NCBI RefSeq assembly: GCF_002797875.1
Contig: NZ_PGFC01000003.1
Span: forward strand, 1-64,000
DNA length: 64,000 nucleotides
Origin: Pseudoscardovia suis
GTDB taxonomy: Bacteria; Actinomycetota; Actinomycetes; Actinomycetales; Bifidobacteriaceae
Direction: 5' to 3'
Every line of letters starts with the position of its first letter. Position 1 is the stretch's first letter. The notes beneath the pieces are model-generated. The model did no database searches. It was not told where the DNA came from and worked only from the letters and a program-made list of their open reading frames with translations. A program made the position numbers and the translations under genes. This document shows, piece after piece, positions 8,488 to 18,316 of the stretch.

Positions 8488-9034
8488 CCGCGCCCCCATC
8501 ATTCCCCGACGCCTCGGGCATGCCCCAATCGATCGCCTCAATCGTATAGCCATCCTTGACACCATCGTCCGTGGCGAAACCGAAATGCTGCGCCACCTCC
8601 ACCATGGCATCGCGATCCGGGAATCCGGATTGCACGGCAAGATCGCGATTGTCCGTCCATGCGCACGGCGCATCCGCCTCACCCCAATCCACGGCATACT
8701 TGCCATCGCTCTGCCGTTGCAACACATAGACCTGCGAGGGGGCGACAAGGTCCTCGAAAACGGCGATCGGATCGTCGCCGCTCCATTCGACGGCAGCGAT
8801 CTCATAGCCATCCGCCGGTTGCGGCGCGTCGCCCTGCGCATCCGTGCGCGCCAGCCCATAGGTCGCGCACGCAGCGGCAGCCTGCTTCGCGGTGGGGAAT
8901 GCCGTCGACAACTGTGGGTCGTCGACCCATGTCCAATCATGATCGGCGGGCTTGATGCCGTAGTCGACGAAATACTTACCGTCTAAGACGCGGCGGATGG
9001 CGTAATCGATGCCGCTGCTGTCGCTGGTGCGCAT
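8483..9034 (-). CDS. Unknown protein with two internal repeats (183 aa)
   Basis: No family recognised. The protein consists of two related halves. Residues about 14-85 (LDGKYFVDYG, then WVDDPQLSTAFPTAKQA, then GYEIAAVEW) match residues about 105-172 (SDGKYAVDWG, then WTDNRDLAVQSGFPDRDA, then GYTIEAIDWG). This points to a duplicated small alpha/beta module. There is no signal peptide or membrane segment, and the charge is acidic. The start codon lacks a strong ribosome binding site (GAGAGG lies rather far upstream), so the N-terminus is less certain. It sits downstream of the ABC exporter genes on the same strand, 78 bp after the ATPase gene. Confidence 0.7.
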   Translation of the reverse strand: MRTSDSSGIDYAIRRVLDGKYFVDYGIKPADHDWTWVDDPQLSTAFPTAKQAAAACATYGLARTDAQGDAPQPADGYEIAAVEWSGDDPIAVFEDLVAPSQVYVLQRQSDGKYAVDWGEADAPCAWTDNRDLAVQSGFPDRDAMVEVAQHFGFATDDGVKDGYTIEAIDWGMPEASGNDGGAA

Positions 9035-9112
9035 ACCGTTCCCGTTCCTCTCTGCCCCGACGCCGAGGCGTGTTGCACGCTGTCTTTCTTCCTCCTGATT
9101 ATAAGGAGCCCA

Positions 9113-9904
9113 TCATATGGAGCTGCGGCGCACCGCTTTGCGCTGGCGCGTGCGCTGCTTGATCGTCGACAGATCGAAGACGTCGTCGCAGGCGGACGCG
9201 ACCTGCCGCGAGTGCGTGACGATGATGACGGTGCGGCCGTCGTCAACGATGCCGCGGAATATGTCGATGATTATTTGCGTGGATTCGGGGTCGAGGTTGC
9301 CGGTGGGTTCGTCCGCGATCACGACCGTCGGCCGGTATGACAGCACTCGGGCGATCGCTACGCGCTGCTGCTCGCCGCCGGAAAGGTGTCCGATCCGACG
9401 GTCCGCGTACTCGTCCGGCAGATCGACCTGTTCAAGCACATGCAGCACTGTCTCCTTCGCCTGCTGCTTGCCGTGATAGGCTCCGGCGAGTTTCATGCTC
9501 ATGATGATGTTTTCGCTGACCGTCATGCCCGGCATGAGGTTGAAGGATTGGAAGATCACGCCGATTTTGCTGGCACGGTAGGCATAACGGTCTTGAGAGG
9601 CGAGATTGCGCCCTTCATACAGCACCTGTCCGCCGGTGGGCACCGCCAACCCCGACAGCAATGACAGCAGCGTTGTCTTGCCTGTGCCGCTGGGGCCGAT
9701 GACCGCGTGCATGCGACCGGAGGTGAACGCGTGGCTCATATGGTCGAGCACGAGTGGCAGTCCCGGCTTGTAGCGGTACGAGACGTCTTTGAGCTCCAGA
9801 ATCACATCCTGGGTCGCGACCACGGCGCCATCCGTGGAGGCGGCGGAATCCATGGTGGAAAGAGTTGAGGAAAGAGTTGAGGAACGAGTGGATGGTTGTG
9901 TCAT
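9113..9904 (-). CDS. ABC transporter ATP-binding protein (MacB/LolD type)
   Basis: Cytoplasmic ATPase that powers the partner permease encoded just upstream. Walker A is GPSGTGKTT at about residue 70-78, the signature motif is LSGGEQQRVAIARVL, Walker B is VVIADEPTGNLD, and the switch His is in IIVTHSRQ. The GEQQRVAIAR and PTGNLD forms are typical of the MacB/FtsE/LolD group. The start at 9904 gives the arrangement TGACATG with the permease stop and has AGGAG before it, so the two are translationally coupled. A Ser/Thr-rich N-terminal extension of about 30 residues precedes the domain. Substrate unknown; the group includes peptide, drug and lipoprotein exporters. Confidence 0.92.
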   Translation of the reverse strand: MTQPSTRSSTLSSTLSTMDSAASTDGAVVATQDVILELKDVSYRYKPGLPLVLDHMSHAFTSGRMHAVIGPSGTGKTTLLSLLSGLAVPTGGQVLYEGRNLASQDRYAYRASKIGVIFQSFNLMPGMTVSENIIMSMKLAGAYHGKQQAKETVLHVLEQVDLPDEYADRRIGHLSGGEQQRVAIARVLSYRPTVVIADEPTGNLDPESTQIIIDIFRGIVDDGRTVIIVTHSRQVASACDDVFDLSTIKQRTRQRKAVRRSSI

Positions 9905-9905
9905 G

Positions 9906-11615
9906 TCAGCTCCTGTCTGCCAAAATCTGCAACGGTTCATACCGCAGCACCCAAATAACGCCCACCAAACCCGCGATGAGCGCGAGAGCGAGGATTGCGA
10001 GCGCCGCCAATCCAACGGTTGTGAGGTTCACGCTGGCGTTGACCGAACTCATATATTGCGTCACCTGTCCCATCGGCCCGCCTTTCCGATTGCCGTCCGC
10101 CGCGGAATCGTCAGGCGGAACGGAGGCACCGGAAGAAGCAGAGGCGTCAGAAGACGCGGTGGCATCGGAACTCACCGTGCCCGATGACGCGCCTTGCGCT
10201 CCGGCTGCATGGCCACCTTGCAACTGGCGGCCGAAATTGCTTTGCTGCTGCTGCGCCTGCGATTGCGCGGATGATATTTCGCTGGCAAGCAGCTTGTTGG
10301 ACACGGGCACGCTTGCGGCTGCACCAACGCAGGTGCCGATCAGCAGCCCCAAGACCGCGACGATGATCGTCTCTACGACCATCTGCCCGGCGACGGTGCG
10401 CTTATGCATGCCCATGGCGGTCATGACGCCCATCTCATACGTGCGCGTGCGAATCGAAAACAGTGTCATCGCCACCAGCATCACAGCCCCGAGCGCAAGC
10501 ACCACACAAAGCAGCGTCTTGGCGAATTTCGACAGGTTGAGCAACGGCTCTATGGATTTTTCATAGGAGTCCACATCCGATGACTGCACTTGGTACGAAT
10601 CGCTCAATCCGGCATCGGCGCACGCTTGCACGAATGCGTCATAATCACTGCCGGAGCCGAGCACGTAGGTGTATGAGATCTGCGTGGAATCATTGGAATC
10701 CGTGTCGAGACCCAATGCGCTCATCGTCGCCATGCTCACGATGATCCTGTCCGAGGTGCTTTGCCCGAAGCCGCCTGGACCGAAGGAGCCGCCCGAATCT
10801 GCGCCAGTGCTGGTGTATGTGCCGACCACGGTGAATGTGATCTGGGTGCCTGCCGAATCCGCGACGACGAAAGTGTCGCCTACCGACAGGCCATTGAGCT
10901 GCGCGAACTCATCGGTGACCATCGCGTCATAGCTGCCGTCGGAATTGGCAGCATCAAGGGTGTCTGACGTGCCTGTGGCGACTGCTTCGCCGCTCGACAC
11001 GGTGATTCCTAGGTTCGCCAACGCTTCGTCGTTTGACAATCCCACCACGGTGAAATCCGAGGAGCTCATCGGGGATTCCGCTCCCCTGCCGCCGAATCCT
11101 TGACCGTCGTCGGATGGTTGTCCAGATTGCGCGGAATCAGACCCCGAGGAATCCGACGAACTCGACGACGCGGCATCGGATGATGAGGAACTGGACGACA
11201 CCGGCTCGGCTTGTCCCTCCACCGCGGTGAGCTCCGCAGTCTGGGAATAATACGTGCCTGTGAGCAAGGATCCGGCAGCGGTCGCGTAGGTCTCGTAATC
11301 CGCCAACGTGAGCTGCATGTCGTTCATCGCTGTCCGTGCCGCCTCGCGCGCGGAGGAATCGCCGTTGGAGGAATCACCGTCGGAGGAATCGCTGGAGGCA
11401 CTCCCCGCGGCGTCCTTGATGATCTGGCTGCGGTTCATGCTGATGGTGGCGGTGACCGATTGGTTTGCCAATCCCGATGCCTTAGCCGTCTGGGCCGCCT
11501 GCATGATGGCGAGGCTGACGACGACAGCCGCGGTGATGACGGTGAATACGATGACGAGAAGCAGGGAGTATCCTGTGCGTCGTCGTACGGACCGCCATGC
11601 GTTTTCGAATATCAT
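9906..11615 (-). CDS. ABC transporter permease, FtsX/MacB type
   Basis: Membrane partner of the ATPase gene that follows it. The N-terminal segment (about 17-40) is followed by a large outside domain with very long Ser/Asp/Gly-rich runs, the expected FtsX-like segments (KTLLCVVLALGAVMLVAMTLF, then METIIVAVLGLLIGTCVGA after MGVMTAMGMHKRTV) and a final segment near the C-terminus (VGLAALAILALALIAGLVGV). A second low-complexity Ser/Ala/Asp insert sits between the last two segments. Four membrane segments in all match the MacB topology. Start 11615 has AAGGGAAGG upstream. Length 569 aa, longer than usual because of the two disordered inserts. Confidence 0.9.
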   Translation of the reverse strand: MIFENAWRSVRRRTGYSLLLVIVFTVITAAVVVSLAIMQAAQTAKASGLANQSVTATISMNRSQIIKDAAGSASSDSSDGDSSNGDSSAREAARTAMNDMQLTLADYETYATAAGSLLTGTYYSQTAELTAVEGQAEPVSSSSSSSDAASSSSSDSSGSDSAQSGQPSDDGQGFGGRGAESPMSSSDFTVVGLSNDEALANLGITVSSGEAVATGTSDTLDAANSDGSYDAMVTDEFAQLNGLSVGDTFVVADSAGTQITFTVVGTYTSTGADSGGSFGPGGFGQSTSDRIIVSMATMSALGLDTDSNDSTQISYTYVLGSGSDYDAFVQACADAGLSDSYQVQSSDVDSYEKSIEPLLNLSKFAKTLLCVVLALGAVMLVAMTLFSIRTRTYEMGVMTAMGMHKRTVAGQMVVETIIVAVLGLLIGTCVGAAASVPVSNKLLASEISSAQSQAQQQQSNFGRQLQGGHAAGAQGASSGTVSSDATASSDASASSGASVPPDDSAADGNRKGGPMGQVTQYMSSVNASVNLTTVGLAALAILALALIAGLVGVIWVLRYEPLQILADRS

Positions 11616-11993
11616 GGCCTTCCCTTTCTAGATGATGGTCTGGATGATGGTTCCATGGACGGAATCCGCAGCAACGCTCTGAACCACGATGCTGTCTTTG
11701 CATTGTGGCGTCCATATCACCGGTTGCCGATGCCTGGAATCGCTGGTATCCAGCTCGCTGGCGCCTGTGCTCGCGAATGTTTGAGTTCTGTGCGCGTGCG
11801 CATTGCGTAGGATTCGTCCAAAATCAGTGTTGCAGCGCAACCATCGAAGCGATTGATGACCGCACGACAAATACCCCGGAAAACACTTCGAACTTCCTGA
11901 ATGAAGGCGAAGCGACAGCTCGGTTTATTGACTCCTGCTTGTCGGTCAGCTCCCATATAGTGAAGAGACTGTTGAAGGAACAGGCACAAGGGC
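11616..11993. other. Divergent intergenic region, no gene seen
   Basis: This 378-bp stretch separates the minus-strand exporter operon from the + strand secreted-protein gene, so it must hold promoters for both. I could not assign hexamers with confidence and found no open frame with a ribosome binding site. Confidence 0.5.
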
Positions 11994-12932
11994 ATGCGCA
12001 ATACAACCGGGGACATCTCACACACCAGCAACAACGGGCTGCAATCCAACCAGTCCGTTGCATCACCGACCGCAATCAGCACCTCGGATGACCATCACAA
12101 ACGCCACATGCGCCGATTCATGGCAGTGACCGCCGCCATTGTGCTTGCACTGTGCGCAGGCGGGGTAACGGCGAACGCGCGCATCACGCCCGCGCAATAC
12201 CTCAAACAGGCGCAATCTCTCCAACCGTTGGGCGACGACATCAACGCCGTCTCACAATCCGTGGCAAGCATGGGAAGGCAACTCAGCGACAGCACTGCCG
12301 ACAGCAGCACCCAGGCCACCGACGCCGCCGCGGCGATTTCGAATGCCGCGACAACGCTCAGTGACCATGTTGACGCACATCGCAAGGACCGGCTGCTTTC
12401 CCGCGACTCCACCGCAGCGGACAAGTATTCCGCTTTCGCCGACGCCGCGCATGCCTATGCTTCGGCAGCCGCCGCATACGCCGGCACCGCCGAACCACTC
12501 GCCGCGGCGTCTCTGGCATGCCAAGGCGCAGGCGTTACCCTCACCGTGGGAGACAACGTGCAGTTCCTCACGGATTATGGCTCATACTTGGATTCATGCT
12601 CCGCAGCACTCGACGCGCTCGATTCAGCGGATTCTGCGGATTCGACAGATCAATCGGCCGTATCCGCCTCCCAGCAGTGGAGCGAATCCACTCGCAAATT
12701 CGTATCCTCGCAGCGCGCTACCCTCACCGCATTGCAACAGATGGGCAGCACATCGGATATGCCACTCGATACATTCTCCACGTATCTGACGAAACTGGGC
12801 ACATTGTCAGCGGCAAGCGCACCGGATGCCACGCAGGCGCTGCAATCCTGGTCCTCGACCCTCACCAGCCTCGACCCCGCCGAGTCTTTGCACGAAGTCG
12901 AGTCATACTTGTATCAGCAATCCGCCCGCTGA
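11994..12932 (+). CDS. Secreted or membrane-anchored helical protein, unknown function
   Basis: No family recognised. The N-terminus is polar and basic to about residue 42, then a hydrophobic stretch (FMAVTAAIVLALCAGGV, about 43-59) and an Ala-rich site (TANARIT), consistent with a signal peptide or a single anchor. The rest is Ala/Ser/Thr/Asp-rich, strongly helical sequence with only three cysteines, probably a coiled or bundle domain outside the cell. The start at 11994 has GAAGGA rather far upstream; an internal ATG at 12108 just before the hydrophobic stretch is a possible alternative. It may be cotranscribed with the nuclease gene 81 bp downstream. Confidence 0.7.
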   Translation: MRNTTGDISHTSNNGLQSNQSVASPTAISTSDDHHKRHMRRFMAVTAAIVLALCAGGVTANARITPAQYLKQAQSLQPLGDDINAVSQSVASMGRQLSDSTADSSTQATDAAAAISNAATTLSDHVDAHRKDRLLSRDSTAADKYSAFADAAHAYASAAAAYAGTAEPLAAASLACQGAGVTLTVGDNVQFLTDYGSYLDSCSAALDALDSADSADSTDQSAVSASQQWSESTRKFVSSQRATLTALQQMGSTSDMPLDTFSTYLTKLGTLSAASAPDATQALQSWSSTLTSLDPAESLHEVESYLYQQSAR

Positions 12933-12955
12933 CCCGATCCGCCTTCGGCCACCGC

Positions 12956-12988
12956 ACAGAGCCAGCACAGAGCCAGCACAGGCACAGC
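12956..12988. repeat. 11-bp tandem repeat, three units
   Basis: ACAGAGCCAGC at 12956 and 12967, then ACAGGCACAGC at 12978, between the secreted-protein gene and the nuclease gene. Confidence 0.85.
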
Positions 12989-13013
12989 ACACATGTAACA
13001 AGGAAGGCGCACT

Positions 13014-14177
13014 ATGACAGACCAGCGCACGGACTCCCCTCAGCACAATCACCAGATGCAACAGCAAGAGCACCAGATGCAACAGCAGGACCGCCCGACA
13101 CCCCAACAGGCGCAGCAATCCCCCGAGGTACACCCAGACACCCCGGCATGGCTTGACGGCGAGGGCCTGCACCTGGCTGACGACCAGCTCAAGCGCAAAA
13201 TCAGCAACAAACCGGTCTCGGCAAGCGCGATCAGCGGTCTCATCGACGGCTGCCCGGCGAAATTCACCTTCACCAGCCTGCTGGCGGATACGGTGATCCC
13301 CAAGACGCCCGATGACCCGCGGGTGCGCGGCACGATCTTCCACCGTGCGTGCGAACTGTATTACAACATTGCGCCGCAGGAGCGGGGCGAGCACATCGAT
13401 TTTGAGCGTTTCGAAGAATGCAAGCTGCAGGCGTTGGACGAAAATCCGGACATGGAGGACGACCCCGGATTGCGCGCGTGGCTGGAGTCCGCTTCGCAAC
13501 GCTTCTGCTCGATGGGCCCCGATTCCACGGATGTGACGGTGGCGCGGTACCGCACCGACAACGGCACGGAGCGTCCGGCGACCGAAATGAAGATTTCGCT
13601 TCATCTCGACGGCGTGCGACGCCGCGTCTTCGGGGCAATCGACCGCCTCGTGGCAGCCTCCCCCGACGACCCCCGCACGGTCATCGTGGATGATTTCAAA
13701 ACCGGCCGCAAGGCAAGCGTGTATTCCGAGCACATGCGCTTCGCCGACTTCTCGTACCTGCGTCAGCAGACGCTGTATGCCATGCTGCTGGAACACGACA
13801 CCCGCACGTTCGAAAACGGATGGAATCCGATCGGCGGCCGCCTGCTCTTCCCGCTCGCCGAGCAAGTGACGGTGCATGACGAAGGCTCGGGGCAGGACAT
13901 GCAACTGCCCATGAAGAACGGCGCACTGATCTGCCTCGATGTGAAAGACGAAAGCCATCGCAAACGCACGTTGGAGGAGGCAGCGCGGACCAGCGACATG
14001 CTGGACCATGAATACGAGATGAACCTATATGAATACCGCCCCTCCAACCTGTGCGCATGGTGTCCGTTAGCACGCATCTGCCCTGCCGCGCGCATCAGCG
14101 ATAGGGAAAACGCACAGCAGGCGGCGGCTGGGCAGCCGGATGCGGCGACCCTGGCACCGGCCATCGTGTGCGCATAA
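13014..14177 (+). CDS. RecB/Cas4-like PD-(D/E)XK nuclease with probable Fe-S cluster
   Basis: Predicted DNA nuclease, cytoplasmic. The fold is indicated by GTIFHRACELYY, then AIDRLV and TVIVDDFKTGRK (the D-xK active-site pair), then QTLYAMLLE (the QxxxY motif of the RecB group). A Cys in the early helix (DGCPAKFTF) and three Cys in CAWCPLARICPAA fit the 4Fe-4S site known from AddB and Cas4. Residues about 1-45 are a Gln/His-rich disordered leader with a duplicated HQMQQQ block. Start 13014 has AAGGAAGG. No Cas genes or helicase partner lie nearby, so it acts alone or with a partner elsewhere; a repair role is an inference. Confidence 0.82.
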   Translation: MTDQRTDSPQHNHQMQQQEHQMQQQDRPTPQQAQQSPEVHPDTPAWLDGEGLHLADDQLKRKISNKPVSASAISGLIDGCPAKFTFTSLLADTVIPKTPDDPRVRGTIFHRACELYYNIAPQERGEHIDFERFEECKLQALDENPDMEDDPGLRAWLESASQRFCSMGPDSTDVTVARYRTDNGTERPATEMKISLHLDGVRRRVFGAIDRLVAASPDDPRTVIVDDFKTGRKASVYSEHMRFADFSYLRQQTLYAMLLEHDTRTFENGWNPIGGRLLFPLAEQVTVHDEGSGQDMQLPMKNGALICLDVKDESHRKRTLEEAARTSDMLDHEYEMNLYEYRPSNLCAWCPLARICPAARISDRENAQQAAAGQPDAATLAPAIVCA

Positions 14178-14198
14178 TCGCGCATCAGCGCATCAGCA

Positions 14199-15260
14199 TC
14201 ATTTGATGATCGGCGAATCGGCGCTGGACACGTTGATGTAGGTCAGGGAAGCGTAGCTGGCGTCGCCGGTGTCTTTCTTGCCTAGGATCGCCGATACCAC
14301 GCTTGCCTTGAATGCGATGTCGGAGGAATCACCCCACAGCACCGTCACGCCATCATCCATGACGGAGGTGATGGAGTCGCGTGTGGGAGCCGTGGTGCTC
14401 GTAACACGCGCCGCAAGCGCTGAACCAAGTCCGCCCAGCACTTTCACCGCTTGTGCCGTCGCCTCGTTATTAGAGACGGCATCCGCGGAATCCACGTCGA
14501 TGCGGGGAATGGAGGCGTATGCGGATTCATCGGCTTGTTTGACGAGTTGTTCGCCATCCTGCGTGACCGGCACCAAGGAATTGTCGGAGGTGACATGGAG
14601 GACGGCGGCAGGCTGGGCGCTGGTGAACGTCACGGCGAGGCCGTGGGGAAAACGCCGCTGCACCTTCACATCGCTCACGCCCACGATTGCGTCGAGTTTG
14701 GAAGCGATGCCGTGCGAGTCAACAAGCAGCAGCGACTTGCCATTGTCAGCGTCGACGATGGATTCAATCTGAGAGGCATCCACCCATTGGTTCGTTCCGG
14801 TGATGACAGCGGTGGATGCATCGTATCGAAACAGCGGCGAAAGAAACGCCGCCCATCCACAGCCTGCGACAATCAGCGCAACAAGCACAAGGATGAGAAT
14901 GCGTCGCACGATTCCATGAACCGCCGCTGTCTGCCGCTCCTTGCGCCTGCTGGGGAAATTCACGATCTTCGGCCGCACAAGCATGCCGGGATTGCCGCCG
15001 ATCCGCGGGTCTTCGATGCGTTCGGCGACCGACGGGCCAGGCTTGAGCTGACGGGCGTCGATGAATCCCTCGCTGGCTTGCGGGGAGACGAGAATGTCAT
15101 CCGCTGGCATGCGCGCAGGCGTGCTGGTGTCACCCGAGCGAACGCTGCGCGGCTCAGGATGGCGCGCAGCGTTGTTGCTTTGCGGTACCGGTCCGTTGGG
15201 AATCAGCGAATCGGCATCGTGCGCATCGGAGTGGTTCGACGATATGACGCGCCGGCTCAT
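14199..15260 (-). CDS. ftsQ: Cell division protein FtsQ
   Basis: Bitopic septum protein that links early and late division proteins. A long, probably disordered cytoplasmic region (about 1-120) is followed by one membrane segment (VRRILILVLVALIVAGCGWAAFL, about 122-145), a POTRA domain (YDASTAVITGTNQWVDASQIESIV region) and the FtsQ beta domain with KVQRRFPHGLAVTFTSAQPAAVL. ATG overlaps the murC stop as ATGA, so it is translationally coupled. It is the last gene of this dcw run; ftsZ does not follow it, which is unlike most actinobacteria. Confidence 0.93.
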   Translation of the reverse strand: MSRRVISSNHSDAHDADSLIPNGPVPQSNNAARHPEPRSVRSGDTSTPARMPADDILVSPQASEGFIDARQLKPGPSVAERIEDPRIGGNPGMLVRPKIVNFPSRRKERQTAAVHGIVRRILILVLVALIVAGCGWAAFLSPLFRYDASTAVITGTNQWVDASQIESIVDADNGKSLLLVDSHGIASKLDAIVGVSDVKVQRRFPHGLAVTFTSAQPAAVLHVTSDNSLVPVTQDGEQLVKQADESAYASIPRIDVDSADAVSNNEATAQAVKVLGGLGSALAARVTSTTAPTRDSITSVMDDGVTVLWGDSSDIAFKASVVSAILGKKDTGDASYASLTYINVSSADSPIIK

Positions 15261-16897
15261 GCGGCTCCGTTCGCCTCGGTGTCCGCGCCTGCAGCATCAG
15301 CGGCGCCGAAACGATCACGCAAAGCGGCAAGGATCGCGTCATCCATCGTGGTGATGCTTCCGGCGCCCACCGTGAAGATGACATCGCCGGGGCATGCGCG
15401 CGCCGCGATGTCCTGTGCAGCCTTGGCCATGTCAGGCTCTGCGCTAATCCACCCACCGCCGATGCCTTGCTGGTCCGCGGCATCAGGAATCGTGCGCTCG
15501 GTCACATCCGGCCAATCCTCCTGCTTCTCACGCGCCGGATAGATTCCGGTGACGATAACGTCATCGGCCTTGTGAAGGGCCTGTGCGAAACGGCTGGCGA
15601 AGAAATGGGTGCGGGAGAACAGGTGCGGTTGGAACACGACGCGCAGCTTCGCCTGCGGATAACGGCGGCGCGCGGCGTCCAGCAATGCAGCGATCTCCGT
15701 GGGATGATGCGCGTAATCGTCGATAAGCGTCACGCCGCCCACGACGCCCTTTATTTCGAAGCGTCGCGCCGCACCATAGAATTCACGGATGCCACGCACC
15801 GCATCCGCCGGGCGCATGCCCAGCAGCAGGCACGTGGTGATGGCGGCAGCGGCATTGCGCGCATTGTGGACTCCCGGCACTCGCAGTTCGACAGGCACCG
15901 AGAACGTGGGCTCCGCCTGCGTCTCGTACTCAGGAATCAAGGAGGCAGGGAACGTGAGGGTGAAATGCTCGGGGAAGTTCGCCGCGTCCGGGGATTCCTC
16001 GGACGCCACCTGCTCGCCCTTGGCGCTGACGGATTCATGGCCGATGCGCACAATGCGCACCGCGCCGAGATCGGGCAATTGCGTCGGATCCTGCGTCGTA
16101 TAAGCGACGGCACGCCGCTTCTCAGAATCATCAAGGCTGCGCAGCACCGCCAGCGCACCCGGATCGTCAGCGCATGCAACCACATGCCCGACGGCATGGT
16201 GGGCGTATTGCACGAACGCCTGCTGGAACGCATCCTTCGTCTGATAGTGATCCAGATGGTCCGCTTCCACATTCGTGATGACGGCGATGTAAGGATGATA
16301 CTTTTCGAAGCTGCCGTCGGATTCATCAGCCTCGGCGATCATCACATCGCCATGGCCGGCATGGCCGCCGTCGATGACGCCACGGCTTGTGCGCACGCTT
16401 CCGCCAATCGCATACGAGGGGTCGACGAGATTGCCAGAGCCTGCAGTCTCGAGAATCTGGGCGATCATGGCGCTTGTCGTCGTCTTGCCATGAGCGCCGG
16501 CAACCGTGACGGAGCGGTGGGAAGCAAGCAGCAGCGCGAGGATGTCGCTGCGATGCACCAAGTATTTGCCTTCCTTCACCGCTTCCTGGATCTCCGGATT
16601 GTCGGGCTTGATGGCGCTCGACCACACGACGGTCTTCGCGCCACGCACGTTCTCAGCCCGCTGCCCGTAATAAATGTGTGCGCCGAGCTTGGCAAGGTGG
16701 TTGGTGCGCACGGACTCCTCCCGGTCGGAACCGGAGACATCAACGCCTTGTTCCAGCATCATCTCGGCGAGCACGCTCATTCCTGCCCCGCCGATGCCAA
16801 TGAAATGAGTGCGCCCCAAATCCTCAAGATGAGCCTTCGCATAGGTGATTGGCTGGCTCGTCGGATCAAGAATGACGGATACACTACCCTGCGTCAT
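15257..16897 (-). CDS. murC: UDP-N-acetylmuramate--L-alanine ligase
   Basis: Adds the first amino acid to UDP-MurNAc in peptidoglycan synthesis, using ATP in the cytoplasm. Motifs: Rossmann THFIGIGGAGMSVLAEMM, P-loop VAGAHGKTTTSAMIAQ, EADESDGSF, NVEADHLDHY and IDDYAHHPTE. Start 16897 is chosen because GAGGAA precedes it and the Mur fold begins shortly after; an open frame continues further upstream but lacks a ribosome binding site. Length 546 aa is above the usual 460-490, with an acidic insert (KGEQVASEESPDAANFPE) before the C-domain. Coupled to ftsQ by a 4-bp overlap; murG lies 91 bp upstream. Confidence 0.95.
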   Translation of the reverse strand: MTQGSVSVILDPTSQPITYAKAHLEDLGRTHFIGIGGAGMSVLAEMMLEQGVDVSGSDREESVRTNHLAKLGAHIYYGQRAENVRGAKTVVWSSAIKPDNPEIQEAVKEGKYLVHRSDILALLLASHRSVTVAGAHGKTTTSAMIAQILETAGSGNLVDPSYAIGGSVRTSRGVIDGGHAGHGDVMIAEADESDGSFEKYHPYIAVITNVEADHLDHYQTKDAFQQAFVQYAHHAVGHVVACADDPGALAVLRSLDDSEKRRAVAYTTQDPTQLPDLGAVRIVRIGHESVSAKGEQVASEESPDAANFPEHFTLTFPASLIPEYETQAEPTFSVPVELRVPGVHNARNAAAAITTCLLLGMRPADAVRGIREFYGAARRFEIKGVVGGVTLIDDYAHHPTEIAALLDAARRRYPQAKLRVVFQPHLFSRTHFFASRFAQALHKADDVIVTGIYPAREKQEDWPDVTERTIPDAADQQGIGGGWISAEPDMAKAAQDIAARACPGDVIFTVGAGSITTMDDAILAALRDRFGAADAAGADTEANGAA

Positions 16898-16988
16898 CGC
16901 ATTCCTCGCTTCCATCGCTGGGGGTTTGTTTCCACTGTAGTCTGCCGCCGTGCAAGGCGTGTTTCTGTTTCCATGAAGCGTGACCATA

Positions 16989-18173
16989 CTACGCGTTCGC
17001 ACCGACGCGGGACGATGCGATGCGCAACACTTCCTGCGCCATCGCATCCGCTGCGTCACGGATGCCATATGACCATGCCGCCTTGCCCATCGCGTGCAGA
17101 CGGGTGCGGTCATGGACCAATGCCGGCACGTGCTGCTTCACCCAATCCGCGGTGAAATCAGCATCGTCGATGAGCAGCCCGCCGCCGGCGTCGACGACCG
17201 GCTGGGCGTTGAAACGCTGTTCGCCATTGCCAATGGGAAGCGGCACGTAGATGGCCGGCACGCCTAGGGCTGTGATTTCAGCGACGGTGCCAGCGCCGGA
17301 ACGGCAGATCACCAGGTCCGCGGCTGCAAACGCTTCGTCCATGCGCTCCCAGTATTCGGTCGCATGATAGCTGCCCTCGCTGGAATCCCCCAGGCCGCAG
17401 ATACGGCTCTCCCCCGCCACTGTCGCGACAGTGGAACGCACTGCGTCGATCTTGCCCTTGCCGGTCAGATGCACCACCTGCCCCAGATCAAGCAACGTGT
17501 CGGCGGCTTGAGACACAGCGTTGTTAAGGCTCAGTGCCCCCAAGGAGCCGCCGGTGACAAGGATCATCGGAAGCTGCGGGTCAAGTCCCAAGCGAATCTT
17601 CGCACTTGTGCGCGTCGTATCGCGATCCGCTTCGAGCTTGGCAGCCATCCGGGCAATCGGCTCACGCAACGGCAGGCCGACGCGGCGGATCGGAGCCGAG
17701 GATTTCAAGCCCGTGCCGTCGTACACCGTACCAATGAAGCTCGCCCATCGCGCCCCCAGCTTGTTGGCCATGCCGGCGCGCGCATTCTGTTCATGGATGA
17801 CGATGGGGATGCCCACCTTGTGCGCGGCGTAATACGCGGGCGCGGCAGCGTAGCCTCCCACGCCCACGACCACATCCGCCTGACGCTCGGCAAGGATGCG
17901 CCTCACCTTCGCGGTCTCCGCCTTCCACAACCCCGGGAAGCGGAACATGTAGCCGTTCGGCTTGCGTGGGAACGGGACTTTCTCGATTGTGTCCATCGGC
18001 AATCCCGCGGCGGGCACGAGCGTGGATTCCAGCCCCACCTGCGTGCCGATGACAGACAGACTCGCCTGCGGATCGCGACGAGCGATGGCTGCCGCTATGG
18101 ACAACAGTGGGTTGACGTGGCCTGCGGTGCCCCCGCCAGCCAGCACGATATGCACATTCCTTCTTCCAGACAT
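16989..18173 (-). CDS. murG: UDP-GlcNAc:lipid I GlcNAc transferase
   Basis: Peripheral membrane glycosyltransferase that makes lipid II. N-terminal [15 protein letters not shown], the [13 protein letters not shown] loop and the C-terminal [10 protein letters not shown] plus [24 protein letters not shown] motifs are all present. The start at 18173 ([15 protein letters not shown]) is preferred because AAGGTGG lies upstream; the frame above it has no support. Length 394 aa is normal. It lies between ftsW and murC in the standard order, 143 bp after ftsW. Confidence 0.96.
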   Translation of the reverse strand: MSGRRNVHIVLAGGGTAGHVNPLLSIAAAIARRDPQASLSVIGTQVGLESTLVPAAGLPMDTIEKVPFPRKPNGYMFRFPGLWKAETAKVRRILAERQADVVVGVGGYAAAPAYYAAHKVGIPIVIHEQNARAGMANKLGARWASFIGTVYDGTGLKSSAPIRRVGLPLREPIARMAAKLEADRDTTRTSAKIRLGLDPQLPMILVTGGSLGALSLNNAVSQAADTLLDLGQVVHLTGKGKIDAVRSTVATVAGESRICGLGDSSEGSYHATEYWERMDEAFAAADLVICRSGAGTVAEITALGVPAIYVPLPIGNGEQRFNAQPVVDAGGGLLIDDADFTADWVKQHVPALVHDRTRLHAMGKAAWSYGIRDAADAMAQEVLRIASSRVGANA

Positions 18174-18316
18174 GCCTACCACCTTATTACTTTCCTTGCC
18201 ACTTTCCCCAGAACATTCCCACATCAAGAATATTCCCTGACGAGTCCCACAAACTGCGATGTGCCTGCGACGTGCACGGATGCCACCTCGTCGCCGCACA
18301 GCCCAGCGAGGACGCG

